Assembly: GCA_028023455.1 (NCBI GenBank)
Contig: JAQFVV010000018.1
Coordinates: 8,341,274-8,405,273, forward strand
DNA: 64,000 nt
Reading direction: 5' to 3'
Source of the DNA: Epiperipatus broadwayi
Taxonomy: Eukaryota; Onychophora; Udeonychophora; Euonychophora; Peripatidae
The translations under genes and the position numbers were made by a program. This document shows, piece by piece, positions 1-12,345 of the stretch (the stretch's first letter is position 1; every line of letters starts with the position of its first letter). Below the pieces are notes generated by a model. The model did not search any database, had not been told where the DNA came from, and saw only the letters and a program-made list of their open reading frames with translations.

Positions 1-455
1 AATCCAGAGATTCATAGTCACATTTATTTGTCTAAAGTAAAGCATTTGTGTTTTGTCTAAACTAAAACTGAAAAATCCATTTCAGAAGATATTCCAGATT
101 TTAAAAAATTATAACTTATTTAATGTGATAAATTTTATTTTTAAAGTAGGAACATTATTTTTAATTGATAGATTACAATTTATATTCGTTTATTCAAAAT
201 AATATTTAACATATTTTGTATCGTAGTGACGAATATAGGATTCATTTTAATCCTTTTATTCAAATTAATATTGGATATTTATTAATATTTCATAAAATAT
301 TTAAACCAAGCAGCGGAAACTATTTAGCACTTTTTGCGCTAAAATTTAAATAAATCGTAAACATCAACCATACTAACAATTTAATACTTTAAAAAATAAA
401 ATGCTTTGCATTGAGTTAATTAAGAAATTTCTATTACACTTAGCATGTAAAATGA

Positions 456-680
456 ATTTTTATAGACTCTAAAATAGCTGAAATACCGGCGTTTGTCTTT
501 CTGAAGCGCATGTGTAATGCGAGTGAATGGGTCTTTGCCCTGCATGATTTGATATCAAAAACTCAAGGCCCACAGAGCCTTGTTCCAGTTCTCACACTTC
601 CAATGCATCATATAAACACCCGAAATAAACTATTCAATTTTTTGGGTAAATCTTTAAGTCTTTGGTATTCTAATAATTGA
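456..680 (+). other. GC-raised open frame, possible exon or repeat relic
   Basis: About 150 bases here are visibly richer in G+C than the surroundings and lie in a frame open for 74 codons (an ATG at 510 would give 56 residues, rich in Leu, Val and His). An AG precedes the open part (…TTTATAG near 465) and a GTAAAT-type donor lies near 645, so an internal exon is conceivable. A short palindrome (CAAGGCCCACAGAGCCTTG) sits inside. I recognise no domain. It could equally be a piece of an old repeat. Confidence 0.2.
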
Positions 681-1475
681 ACCAATCAAGATTTATTTAA
701 AGTTTAATTTTACTAATAACAAAATGGCATTTATTACAACTAAATGTAGTGTGTGTGTATATATATATATTCCAATACATTATCTTGGATTTAACAATCT
801 TATATGAGAAGGATAGCATTTTGCATTATTTATGAAACTATATTGAAGTTCTTAATTTGATCTTAATACACATGAGTAAAACAAAGGCCTTAAATTTTTA
901 TATAACAACAATATAGCATGATTTATTCACCCTGCTTATATCTTGAATATGAAAAATATGTATAGTTAAAATTCAAGATGTAAAAAGACAGCCCTGAAAT
1001 ATTTATTTTTTAATCTAAAAAAATATGAGATTCATATAAATGTTTTTTTTAATTTTTCTCTTAATCATATAATTATAAATGTCACTAACTAAATATAAAT
1101 TACCAGAAATCATTTTTTTAGTGACCATATACTGCAAGACCAGATGATAAAATGAAAAATACCAACATTGAATAGCATAATAAATACTTTCATTTCTTCT
1201 GTGGATAACAAAACTTTAACAGTAATAAAATGATGTAACCATATAATAATCCACTGATATTTTGAAGGCAGCTTCAAATTAATTATTGCAATTTTTTCAA
1301 AAAATTTATGTTTTTAAATATGATATATTCTAGACTAATTAATACTGTTTATTGATAAGAATTATTTTTCTTTAATAGAAGATTGTTTTATTAAATGACA
1401 TTTTTATAGGACTGAAGCAAAATATACATGCTGTAATTATGTCCATTAATGTAAAAAGTAGATTACCTTTTAGGA

Positions 1476-1476
<1 letters not shown>

Positions 1477-1536
<60 letters not shown>
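1477..1536. repeat. (AT)n microsatellite
   Basis: About 60 bases of uninterrupted TA dinucleotide. Confidence 0.95.
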
Positions 1537-1541
<5 letters not shown>

Positions 1542-2022
1542 ATTGATCACAGGAAGCTCCATCATACCTCATTGCTGTTGGTTCCATTTTTTATATCGTA
1601 GATCACACATGCATGTAGAGAATTTGAGAATGAGGAGAAAATAACAAAGAAAAAATAATAATTTTAAATTTCACCATACACATTCTTATGTTTTGAGAAA
1701 GAAGAAGCTCTGAGGAAAGTACTTATTATTGTACTAAAATGTCATCTATTCAGCTATTATATTTTTATTACATGGAAGCTCCGGAAATAATACTATGAAT
1801 TTATCATTTATCCTTGAGAATATTAAAATTAACCTATATATATACAAAAGCAATTTCATTCTTTATATTCTAGACATATTTTAAAATTTAATGTAATGCT
1901 TTCTGCAAAAATAAAATCAACTTAATTCTCATAACATAGACATTTTATTTAGCTAGTGGCTGTAGGTTATTGAATATATTTTCGTTTCACCCTTTAAAAA
2001 TATTATAGGAATTGTTGTAGAG

Positions 2023-2055
2023 CAAGTGTAACTCAGTAATTCTTTGTTACACTTG
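2023..2055. repeat. Perfect 10-bp hairpin
   Basis: CAAGTGTAAC and its reverse complement GTTACACTTG are separated by 13 bases. No T-run terminator or gene lies beside it; function unknown. Confidence 0.5.
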
Positions 2056-3157
2056 ATTCTTTATATGCTAAGGGCATAGCATATGTAATTTACGTTTATA
2101 TCATGAAATTCTTGGATGTAAAAAGATAGTCCAAGTATAATAGTGAATAAAAATCAATTTTCTACAGGATTGTTTTATACATTTCTTCTTAAAATAAAAT
2201 TTAATTAAAAAGACGTTTATTATTTTCCTTGAAAAAGCAACTGCAAAAAGAATCAGACAAGCCTAAAAATTATTAAAATATTAGCAATTAAATGTAGATA
2301 TTTCCTAATTATATATAAGCCATTTTTTTATCTTATAGAGTAATCAAATGGTAGAAAAGTTATTAGAAGATAGAATACTGTATTTGTAGGAAATTTCTAA
2401 AGATTTATCTCAATTTGATAAGAAAGAAAAATATTGTAATTATAATTCGAATTATAGACCAGAAAAATTTTTCAGACTTTTGCAAAATCTAAGTCATTAT
2501 CCTGAATTTTTTAGGATTACAAAAATTGTAAAAATATTTTATTATATAATCACCATGATAACACATTTTGCTACAAGCAATATCTTAAACAAGATATCTC
2601 AATAAATCGTAATTTATTTTATAAAAATTCAATGTAAATCAATTTATTAGTAATCCGTTAAATAACATATTTTTTGTAATCTATGTGATTGATAATTTTT
2701 GCCAATATAGTGGATAAACTAAAGTATCCGACATTTATATATGCAAAATATTTTTCTTCTGCAGTTTGTAATGGTACATCTTTTTTTATCTTTTATTAAT
2801 ATCACGGTGACATTTACCTGATCACTTATGATTATTATGAGACCTTTGATATCCATACAAAAATGATTGAATATACTTGACTAACAAATGTTGATTGATA
2901 GCATGTGTGGGCTGAAAGTCATTTATCTAAAAAATTCAAAATCTTGCTTCCAAAATCTTTATCCATATTTAAAAGGCCTTCTACTTTACAAGTAAATGTA
3001 CACTTCAGGTTAAATCATATATCTGAAAGCATATAATGAATATTACGTACGTGCAATAATTTTGAACAATGATAATGATAACTTACCTCTAACACAATTT
3101 ACTTTAGTATCTAATATTTGGAGCAAAGCTTCAGTAAAATACATTATATATATATAT

Positions 3158-4791
3158 TGTACCAGGTCGAACCGCTGAAACCATATACTTATACATATAT
3201 ATATATATATAAGTTTTGGCCGGTTTCAAACTCCTTCATAATACATTTATAATCTTATAAATGTTACATGAACGAACCGGCATGTTCGAGCAAAATGGGA
3301 GATCTTATTGATATACTAACTATCAACAATGGCCCACCTCGGCTGCTAGATTTAAACCCCTACTATCCAAACACTTTATTTGTTTCAGAGTAAACTCCAG
3401 GCACCAGCTATCTATTCAGAAGAATAAACAATGTATTTGGTCAGTAGGCTCATAATCCAGTGCTCGAAACCATCCCATAAACTAGCCCAGTCTAATTTTA
3501 ATCAGTAATAAAATATAGAAAAAAAATTTATTAAAAGAATTGACCGATGAATAAAGTTTAATTTTAAAGACAATTTATTAACTAACATTTACTAATGATA
3601 AACATTTTTATAAATCTATAAATAACACACACATTTTTAAAATTAACACATTAAAACATATATCTGGTGAAAAGCATAAATAATATGTGACATCATTAAA
3701 TTATTTTACATTCCCACCCACGCACATCAATAGTTCATTTTATGCATGCTTAAGAGTTCAAACTACTTTACTCTGTAAGATTGACAAATTACAGTGGTGT
3801 CTACTATGTCTAAATGATAATAATAAAATGTTTACCTAGGATTTTTGGAATGTGGATATTGCTTGTCATTGGCTGCTTCTCATGGAGTATATCTAACCAG
3901 TTAGATTTGGACAATTCTTGAAGAAATTTTATGTGAATCCATTGGTTTTATTCTTGAAAACAGTTGAACGTTTGACAGAGGATTTCTGAGTTGTTATGCA
4001 GACATTATTTCACAGGCAGGTTTTGATGATCTTGTTGGACTAAAAAGGCTGAAGCATGAGTGTATATTTCCAAAAGCTGCTCAACAATGCATTTTTGTTT
4101 CTGAATACATAATAGAAATTGCACTGTTGTCTGAACTGGAACAAGACTGTCACTGCAAACTAGACTGAATAAACTCTCTCAATTAATTAATTGTCTGATT
4201 AAAAAAAAGTCTATTTATACCTGCAACATGTTGTCCATGTAATATCCTCCAGCAAATATCTGTTATCGAATTCCATTGGTAATTAATCCTATGACAACGT
4301 GTTTTTGATGATTGTTTAATTAGTAGTAGCTATTTTGAAACGTGTTGTTTTTATATCTTTAGTAGCCCAGCTGTGTTTTTAAATATATTTCATTTCAATA
4401 TTTATTTTCATGTGTTTTTCAATACGATTTTAGCATGCATTTATTATATATCTTTTTAACAGCTTACATTTATTTACATTCACACGCACATATATATTTT
4501 ATTATTCTAAAATCAAAAATAGTTTTAAGATTATTTTTCTTCTTTAATTTAAATGAAGAGATTTATATATTTTTTTAAACCTTTTAAATTGTATTTCAAC
4601 TAATAATAATAAACTCTTTACTTCCTTTTTATAAAACCTTCAGTTTAACTTTAAGAAAAAACCCTTCCCACTTTAAATCAATGATTTTTCAACTTTTATT
4701 TTAAACTCTTTTGCGAAAGATTTTTTTTGTTTTAATAATTTTTTTACGACAAAATTATTATATATACATGTGCCAATTTGGCCTTGGCACA
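3158..4791 (-). repeat. 3' LTR of the minus-strand retrotransposon
   Basis: 1634 bp, collinear with 8311-9938 over its full length with scattered substitutions, many of them transitions, and small indels. It follows the polypurine tract in minus-strand sense. The differences between the two LTRs imply an insertion that is not very recent. Confidence 0.82.
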
Positions 4792-4794
4792 TTA

Positions 4795-4805
4795 CACCCC
4801 CCTCC
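4795..4805 (-). other. Polypurine tract of LTR element
   Basis: The minus strand reads GGAGGGGGGTG, then TAA, then the LTR start TGTGCC. In LTR elements a purine tract at this position primes plus-strand DNA synthesis. Its position also proves the element's orientation. Confidence 0.7.
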
Positions 4806-4809
4806 ATTT

Positions 4810-5380
4810 TAGAGTAAAATGTGTCATTTTTGACCATTTTATCTCTTGCAATTTTAATTCTTGACTCTAAAGATTTATTAATTTATTATTTTTCTAAGTT
4901 AGCTTTTTAATATCTTTTACTTAACATACAAAGGGCAATCTGTTTTGACTATCCTTTCCTTCTATCTATGCTGAATACATTTCTCACAATGATCTAAATC
5001 ATGCATAATGACCACTGGGACAAACTAATTTTGTGGCACAGGGATCTTTTGGAAATGATGTGGAAGCAGATTTGCTGACTTACACTGACTTACATGTGTA
5101 TAAAATCGAAACTTCATTTGCTGATTCTCTTGATCGGATTTGGAAAAAGAAAGGGTTGCTGTGAAATGGCAGGAATTTTCAACTGTCCATTTTCGACTTA
5201 CGCTTTGGAAAGAGGAATGATCCCTGACAAGTCCATTACGGGTACTAAAATTTATCCAGTCAGCAGTTTAAACATATCTTTAGTTAAACTTATTTCTATA
5301 TTACCCTCATTCCCTTTTGCTCTAGATAAATTCCTACACATGTATACTTGCAGCATAATTCTACACCTATTAATATTCTA
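4810..5380 (-). pseudogene. Possible pol C-terminal remnant
   Basis: On the minus strand a frame interrupted by several stops runs almost to the polypurine tract. It contains H-x3-H-C-x2-C followed by a C-x2-C pair and then a Lys/Glu-rich tail. The position matches the 3' end of pol in an LTR element. No catalytic motif is visible, so the assignment rests on position and a Cys/His pattern only and may be wrong. Confidence 0.22.
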
Positions 5381-6560
5381 GATATCAAGTTATTACTGGA
5401 CTTGCTTACAGGGAATGTATAATAAATAAATCCCTATTTGCATGCATCATGAGGTGCAGCAGTGCCAAGAACATAACCTAAAAGGATATCTGGATAAATA
5501 CATTTAAGATATGCATCATGAGGTATCGTATTTACCGAATATTACCAGTGTATGTGCGCGTATATACACATGTATACTTATACACTCTTAATTTGCCTTA
5601 GATTGACTTTTATTTTTTTATTATTAATCTTCCAACCTTATTTTTAAATTCACATGAACAATATCTTACACTATTTATTTATATTACAATATTATTTATA
5701 ACCCTTAAGAAACCTTATTTAAAATATTTATTTACACTAATCTTATAATATTATTTGTAAATCATTACGAACATCTTTATTTAACATGCGTGTATTCAAT
5801 AAAAAAAAATCGATTAGTTTATTACGAGTCATTCTTCATTATTATTTACTATAGATTTATTTATGCTTATTTATTTAACTTGATTTTATCGATTTTATTT
5901 TAACTATTTGACCTACTTATTTATTTATGAACATTTTTCTTGATTAACATGTGTGTTGATCACTTTTCCTAAGTATTAACCACTTCAAATTCTTATTTTT
6001 CTAGAGTGCATTTTTAGTTTTTATTTTCATTATTAGGTAATAAATGTAATGTTAAGAGAAGTAGGCAGCAAAGTATAAGGCAATTCAACACATGGATAGA
6101 TCTTGTGCTGATTCAAACCAACCCTCAATTTTTTGCGGAAGTGGTGACTACAGCATGGGCAACTGTTGTGCACAATGGATCCTGAAAAGGGACTTTGAGA
6201 TTTGTGAATGGCAGGACTATCTCTACTGTACATTTGACTTGCTAAAATATTTATTTTATTTGGTTCTACTGGGAATTTTTCCTCCAGATTTATTACTTTT
6301 TATATGCCAGGACTTTTCTACTGGCGCATCATCATCAGTATTATTTATTCTTCGCACTATCCATCTGTAGAACAAAGTCACCACAAAAAAAAACCTCAGT
6401 CCAACAAAAGTCAGGCCTGAAATTTATATCTTTGCCCAAATACTCGCACACACCTCAATCCTAATTTAATACACTTTTTTTTTTAATTTTATTTGATAAT
6501 GTTTTATTTTCATTAATACTTTCATTATACACTTATTTATTTCATTTTTATTTTTAAAGT

Positions 6561-6922
6561 ATTATTTTTACTCTCCCTTTTTTAAAAAAAAAAAAAAAAA
6601 AAACATGTTCATTTTGCTTGTCTCTTTTGATTTACACATTTATTTTGTTTGCGTCACACTCCGCTATGTTCTAGACTTATGAGCTGGGATATCAATATAA
6701 TCGATAAAACATAATCGAGGGTTTTGACATAAATTGTTTTATTATTTTTACTCTCCCTTTTTTTTTTTTTTTTAAAAAAAAAACATTTTTATTTTGCTTG
6801 TCTATTTTGATTTACACGTTTATTTTGTTTGTGTCATGCTCCGCTATGTTCTAGACTTATGAACTGGGATATCAATATAATAGATAAGACATAATCGAGG
6901 GTTTTGACATAAATTGTTTTAT
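6561..6922. repeat. Tandem duplication, 2 x 180 bp
   Basis: Two adjacent units begin ATTATTTTTACTCTCCC (6561 and 6741) and both run through CTCCGCTATGTTCTAGACTT and GGGTTTTGACATAAATTG. They differ mainly in the poly-A/poly-T stretch and a few substitutions. The repeat lies inside the LTR element and seems specific to it. Confidence 0.85.
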
Positions 6923-7122
6923 AGATGCTTTGACATTTTAAACTCTAAGACTGTTATTTTATTTTACTAAGACTAACTTTAATCACTTTTTATTATTCAA
7001 ACTAACTTTGATTCTCATTTTTACATTTGTTTCATTAAACTTTGTTAAATATTTTCCATTATTCCGAGTCTATGGTCGTTAATAACTGGGTCAAGCTGGC
7101 GAATCTGTCAGATTACATATTT

Positions 7123-7915
7123 TTAATTTTTGTCAGGTGGTTCTTTCTTTCTACATACTAACTCTATAATATAAACTACCTTCCCTCTCTTATCTATCCC
7201 AATTTTATAATTTATTACTTTATCTCTTTCTCTTTCCGTTCTATTTTCAACTTTGTAAATCAGAAAACCTTGATATTTAGACAAACTCCGAATTACTTCA
7301 ATCTGGGAATATTTTTTTCTACGCTTTCTTTTTTTAAATCTGTTTTTAAATCTACGAACATGAAGTTTACTTTAAACCTTTTATTTTTAATTCTTTGTAA
7401 AAACTCTTTTACGCTATCTTCTACCTTGAACTTATATATCTCTCTTCTATTTCTTGGTCTACATTTGTTTCTACTTTATATGTCACAACACTATTTGATT
7501 CTAATTTAATTTCTATGTCTTTTATCACCTCAACTTCCTTTTCATCTTCCTGACTTTCTTTAACTAAATATACCTTTATAATTTCTTGGTTCTTCTCTAC
7601 CTTTCCTGTAATTTCACATCTTATTTCCTTCATTTCTTCTTTTATCTTATTCTGGCCCATTTCGATTGGGTCCTTTAACTTTTCAAGCATTTCAGATTGC
7701 CCTTCCAATTTACTCTTCATTTCATTATTTTGGTTTTTAAGCTCCTCGGCTATTTTTTTATATGCTTCAGCTGTTTCTTTTTGTTTTTCAAACATGCTGG
7801 TTAGTAAAGCTATGATTTCTCTTTTTTCCTTGTTGGGGCTATTTTCTATATTTTTACCTTGAGTCTCCATTTTGGCTTTATTTATTTCTTTTTTATAATT
7901 TATAATTTTAAACAC
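7123..7915 (-). pseudogene. Gag-like coiled-coil protein of LTR element, frameshifted
   Basis: An uninterrupted 164-residue minus-strand reading starts at 7915. It is dominated by Lys/Glu heptad-like helices (coiled coil), with an ITGKVE segment and an EVIKDIEIKL segment. Past about 7430 the homologous reading moves to another frame, continues through a basic ENRTERERDK segment and ends KEPPDKN at 7123. The same order (EITEKV, EVIEDIEIKV, ENRAERERDK, KEPPDKS) occurs in the gag-like genes of the 38-48 kb array, so this is a diverged, broken relative. It lies first after the 5' LTR, the place of gag. No zinc knuckle was seen. The gag name is from position and relatedness, not from a recognised capsid fold. 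Confidence 0.6.
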
Positions 7916-8310
7916 TTTTTATCATTATTTTTAATACTGTATTTTATTCACTTTAATAAGTTTACTAATTGTTATTTTATTTATTTCTTACTAAACTGGA
8001 AATACACGCTGACTCCACCCCTCCTTTGTCCATTTTTCTCTACCCGATCTTAATGTTTTAACTCCACCCAAACACCCAACTGTCTCTGATTTAACATAAT
8101 GATTTATTTCAAGCAACGTAAATAGCATAAATCTCTCTTCATTTAAAGGAAAAAAAAAAGTTTCGGTCAATTCTTTTTTTTTATTTTTAAATTAATACCA
8201 CATTACGTACGTAATTTCGCTTTTCTATAAAAAATTTGTCAAACAAGAAACACAGTATTTGATTACTATTGTTCCTTAGGTCCAGCCCCAAATGTTGGGA
8301 AACCCATTTA

Positions 8311-9938
8311 TGTACCAGGTCGAACGACTGAAACCATATACTTATACATATATATAAGTTTTGGCCAGTTTCAAACTTCTTCATAATACATTTATAATCT
8401 TATAAATGTTACGTGAATGAACCGGCACGTTCGAGCAAAATGGGAGATCTTATTGATAGACTAACTATCAACAATGGCCCACCTCAGCTTCTAGATTCAA
8501 ACTCCTACCATCCAAACACTTTATTTGTTTCGGAGTAAACTCCAGGTGCCAGCTATCTGTTTGGAAAAATAAACAACATATTTGGTCAGTAGACTCATAA
8601 TCCAGCACTTGAAACCATCCCATAAACTAGCCCAGTCTAATTTTAATCAGTAATAAAATATAGAAAAAGAATTGATAAAAAGAATTGACTGACAAATAAA
8701 GTTTAATTTTAAAGACAATTTATTAACTAACATTTACTAATGATAAACATTTTTATAAATCTATAAATAACACACACATTTTTTAAATTAACACATTAAA
8801 ACATATATCTGGTGAAAAGCATAAATAATATGTAACATCGTTAAATTATCTTACATTCCCACACACACACATCAATAGTTCATTTTATGCATGCTTAAGA
8901 GTTCAAACTACTTTACTCTGTAAGATTGACAAATTACACCGGTGGCTACTATGTCTAAATGATAATAATAAAATGTTTACCTAAAATTTTTTGAATGTGG
9001 ATATTGCTTGTCATTCGCTGCTTCTCATGGAGTATATCTAACCGGTTAGATTTGGACAATTCTTGAAGAGATTTTATGCGAATCCATTGGTTTTATTCTT
9101 GAAAACAGTTGAACGTTTGATGGAGGATTTCTGAGTTGTTATGCAGACATTATTTCACAGGCAGGTTTTGATGATCTTGTTGGACTAAAAAGGCTGAAGC
9201 ATGAGCGTATATTTCCAAAAGCTGCTCAACAATGCATTTTTGTTTCTGGATACATAATAAAAATTGCACTGTTGTCTGATCTGGAACAAGACTGTCACTG
9301 CAAACTAGACTGAATAAACTCTCTCAATTAATTAATTGTCCGATAAAAAAAAGTCTATTTATACCTGCGACGTGTTGTCCATGTAATATCCTCCGGCAAA
9401 TATCTGTTGTCGAATTCCATTGGTAATTAATCCTATGACAATGTGTTTTTGATGATTGTTTAATTAGTAGTAGCTATTTCAAAACATGTTGTTTTTATAT
9501 CTTTAGTAGCCCACCACTGTGTTTTTAAATATATTTCATTTCAATATTTATTTTCATGTGTTTTTCAATACGATTTTAACACGCATTTATTATATCTCTT
9601 TTTAACAGCTTCCATTTATTTACATTCACACACACATATATATTTTACTATTCTAAAATCAAAAATAGTTTTAAGATTATTTTTCTTCTTTTTAATTTAA
9701 ATGAAGAGATTTATATATATTTTTTAAACCTTTTAAATTGTATTTCAACTAATAATAATAAACTCTTTACTTCCTTTTTATAAAACCTTCAGTTTAACTT
9801 TAAGAAAAAACCCTTCCCACTTTAAATCAATGATTTTTCAACTTTTATTTCAAACTCTTTTGCGAAAGATTTTTTTGTTTTAATAATTTTTTACGACAAA
9901 ATTATTTTATATACATGTGCCAATTTGGCCTTGGCACA
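8311..9938 (-). repeat. 5' LTR of the minus-strand retrotransposon
   Basis: 1628 bp, partner of 3158-4791. Open frames inside it do not correspond to known proteins. Confidence 0.82.
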
Positions 9939-10690
9939 ATATATATATATTGTGATGAAATAAAAAAATGGATAATTGCAGGAAGATGATAATCATCACC
10001 ATCTTCGCTAAATTGTTACAATAATCTCAATATACAATGAGCATAAAAGGATCAGCATGGAATAAAATAAGTAGTTATAATAGTAATGTTACATCATCAG
10101 CATTAACTAAAAAAAATTAACAATCATCTCTTGTGACTGGATCTAAAAGGGATTCAGTATTAATGGTAAGTTACTTGTCTAGCCAATGCCAAACCTAGGG
10201 CATATGAAACAATCATTAAACTTTCAACTACCCACACATATGTCAATGCAAAAATATCTATCACAATAAAAATGTCTGGAATCCTGATATCTGCTGATCA
10301 TCATCAATGCTGGGCCCATATGGTTTTCAAAAGTAAAATTATTTTTTCTTATTAATTAATTTAGCTCATTTCAAAGTTTGTTTAAACATATGCTATGAAT
10401 AAGTTATTTTTAAGTTTTTTGTAAGGCTTTAATCTTTGTCATATACCCTTTGCACGTTTATAATCGTCAAACAATGTAGTTTTTTTTTACTATAGAGAGA
10501 CCTCTCAAACCTTGACACAAGAACTAAGCCATACATAAGATTAGTTGTTTTTAATAGGTTAGCTATCAAGAAAGAGAGTGATTTATTTAAGAAAGAGGGT
10601 AACCTTTTCTATCACCATTTTTTTTTTTTAAAAAAAAATTTTCTTTTGTATAAATAGATTTAAAGAGTAGTAAAAAAAGTCATAAATTTA
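9939..10690. other. Noncoding spacer
   Basis: Starts with the AT tract flanking the LTR element, then AT-rich DNA with a run of T and A near 10,620. No feature recognised. Confidence 0.5.
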
Positions 10691-10715
10691 GATATAGAGT
10701 AGGGGAATTGAAAAA

Positions 10716-11650
10716 TATGGATTGCATTTGTATTCACCAATGTAGGTATAATGGTCAGAAGGAAATTAGAAATGCTTTAGTAGTATATACTGTATGTGAT
10801 AAGGTTTTTCATTTGAAATGCTTAAATAAGACTAGGAAGTGTATGTTCATGTAGATCATGTATAAATATGATCAAAGAGGTGAGGATGATTTCTAAGTGT
10901 AGATAGTTTAAAGAAAAAATCAGGAGAAATGGAAGAAAATGTAATTAAGAAATATAGAATAAAGTATGTATTTAGTGAAGTGACAAGAGATATGTATGAC
11001 AAAATAAGTAGGGCTATGGAGATAGTTATCCAAAGAATAAGTAAGAAAAGAAATAAGTAAAGGCTGTAGAAGTAAAATTAAAATCTTTAGAGATGAAGTG
11101 TGAGCATATCAAGGAATCAATGAATAGAAATGCTAAGGAAGAACTAGATAAGGAAGTCCAAAGATGGAAGAGAATATTATGGATGAAATAGGAAAACTAG
11201 AAGACTCATTAATTAGAGGATGGGAGATGTAATTGCAAGGGAAAATCGAAATAAGTATGAAAGGGTATTTTGCCTAAAGTTATAATTAAAGATATTACAG
11301 ATAAGGTAAAGAAACAAGAGAGTAGAGATGTTTATGTTATGGTAGAGATAAATAATTTGTCAGAGCCATCAGAGAGAATAATGGATGAGTACAAAGAATT
11401 GATTAGTAATTTGAATAAGATTAAAGAAAGAGTAGGAATAGTTAGATTTCTACCAAGATTTGACAATATGTATATATTAGATAAAACATATTTATATAAA
11501 TGAGAGATTGAAAATATTATGGGAGAGAAATAATGTTATGTTTGTGAATGTGTGGGACTTTTTTATTAATAAGAAGGAGTTATATAATTAAGATGGATCC
11601 TACTTAGCAAAAAAGTAAGTGAAGCATTAGGGGTTTGATTTATAAAAAAA
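10716..11650 (+). pseudogene. CR1-like ORF1: PHD finger and SGNH/GDSL esterase
   Basis: From the ATG at 10716, 45 codons give a decayed PHD finger: paired cysteines near the start and the hallmark VCDKVFHLKCL, then a stop at 10851. After a Lys/Glu-rich linker with several stops, 11270-11503 gives an alpha/beta pattern (DVYVMVEINN… then VGIVRFLPRFD). Readable across a frame break to about 11630 is FVNVWDFF followed by DGSYLAKK. In intact relatives the latter site is D-G-x-H-L, the catalytic Asp-His of SGNH hydrolases; here His is replaced by Tyr. Multiple stops and the lost His make it non-functional. Confidence 0.62.
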
Positions 11651-11769
11651 TATTATAATTCAGGAAACTTATAAAGGGAGATCAGGTTTTAAATTACAGT
11701 AGTATCAAAAAGAAGGTTATAAGAAGAATCTACGTTGGAAGACTTGGTATGGCAGGGTATAAATAGATT

Positions 11770-12345
11770 TAACAAAAGAAAAAGTGGGTGGTAGTATAGG
11801 AGTTAATTCAAAAAAATATTTAATTACTGTTAAGTATCAAGAACATTTGTGACTTGAGATAAGATTAGAAATATAAGAATGGTCGGTGGCCACTGGAGAT
11901 AGTCAAACGATAATGGAGTGGAACAGTAGTTTATATAAATGCCTAGTTAAGGATATACAGAATTTCAAAGAAAGGGGGAAGAAAATAATGGTTATAGGGG
12001 ATATTAATGGGCATATTGACAAAATTGATGACATGGATAACAAGAAAAGACAGCTTTTGAAAAGTTTTTGGCAGAGAGTGAATTTGAACATTTGAAATTT
12101 ATCAAATATTTATGAGGAACAATATACTTGGTTTAGAAATAATATATTTTATACAATAGATTATATATTATTAAAGAAAGAGGGAATGAATAAAATACTG
12201 AAAATTAAAGTGTTTGATAATGAAGAGAGAGAATGTAATACTGATCATAATTTCTTTACAATAGAAATGATTAGTAATGTGATGGAAAATAGTAATAAAA
12301 GTAAAAAAATTAGTAAAAAATGTGGATAGAGAATGAATGATAAAA
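11770..12345 (+). pseudogene. LINE apurinic-type endonuclease, N-terminal part of ORF2
   Basis: The reading contains MVIGDINGHI (the G-D-x-N core of exonuclease-endonuclease-phosphatase folds), then TWFRNN, YTIDYILLKK and TDHNF, corresponding to the conserved T-W, I-D-Y-I-L and S-D-H blocks of LINE endonucleases. Its longest open piece is 11886-12095. Stops at 12093 and 12328 and frame breaks destroy it. The domain normally nicks target DNA to prime reverse transcription. Confidence 0.65.

Larger units (their letters stand above)
1..3157. other. AT-rich noncoding stretch
   Basis: No gene or recognisable element. The stretch holds an (AT)n microsatellite, a short perfect hairpin and one GC-raised open frame, listed separately. 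Elsewhere stop codons are dense in all six frames. Confidence 0.6.
3158..9938 (-). mobile_element. LTR retrotransposon (degenerate)
   Basis: Two long direct repeats (3158-4791 and 8311-9938) bracket a 3.5-kb internal region. Each starts TGTACCAGG and ends GGCACA, so each has the TG…CA ends of LTRs. On the minus strand a G-rich polypurine tract directly abuts the LTR at 4791, and a gag-like gene reads away from the LTR at 8311; both fix the orientation as minus. Next to the 5' LTR the minus strand reads ACATTTGGGGCTGGACC, a plausible primer-binding site region. Both flanks are AT repeat, compatible with a 4-bp ATAT target duplication. No intact reverse transcriptase or integrase was found, so the element is defective. 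The Gypsy-like versus Bel-like assignment is open. Confidence 0.8.

Noticed and set aside
8187-8384. 65-codon minus-strand frame at the LTR/internal border
   Set aside because: It crosses the LTR boundary and the primer-binding region, where no protein is expected.
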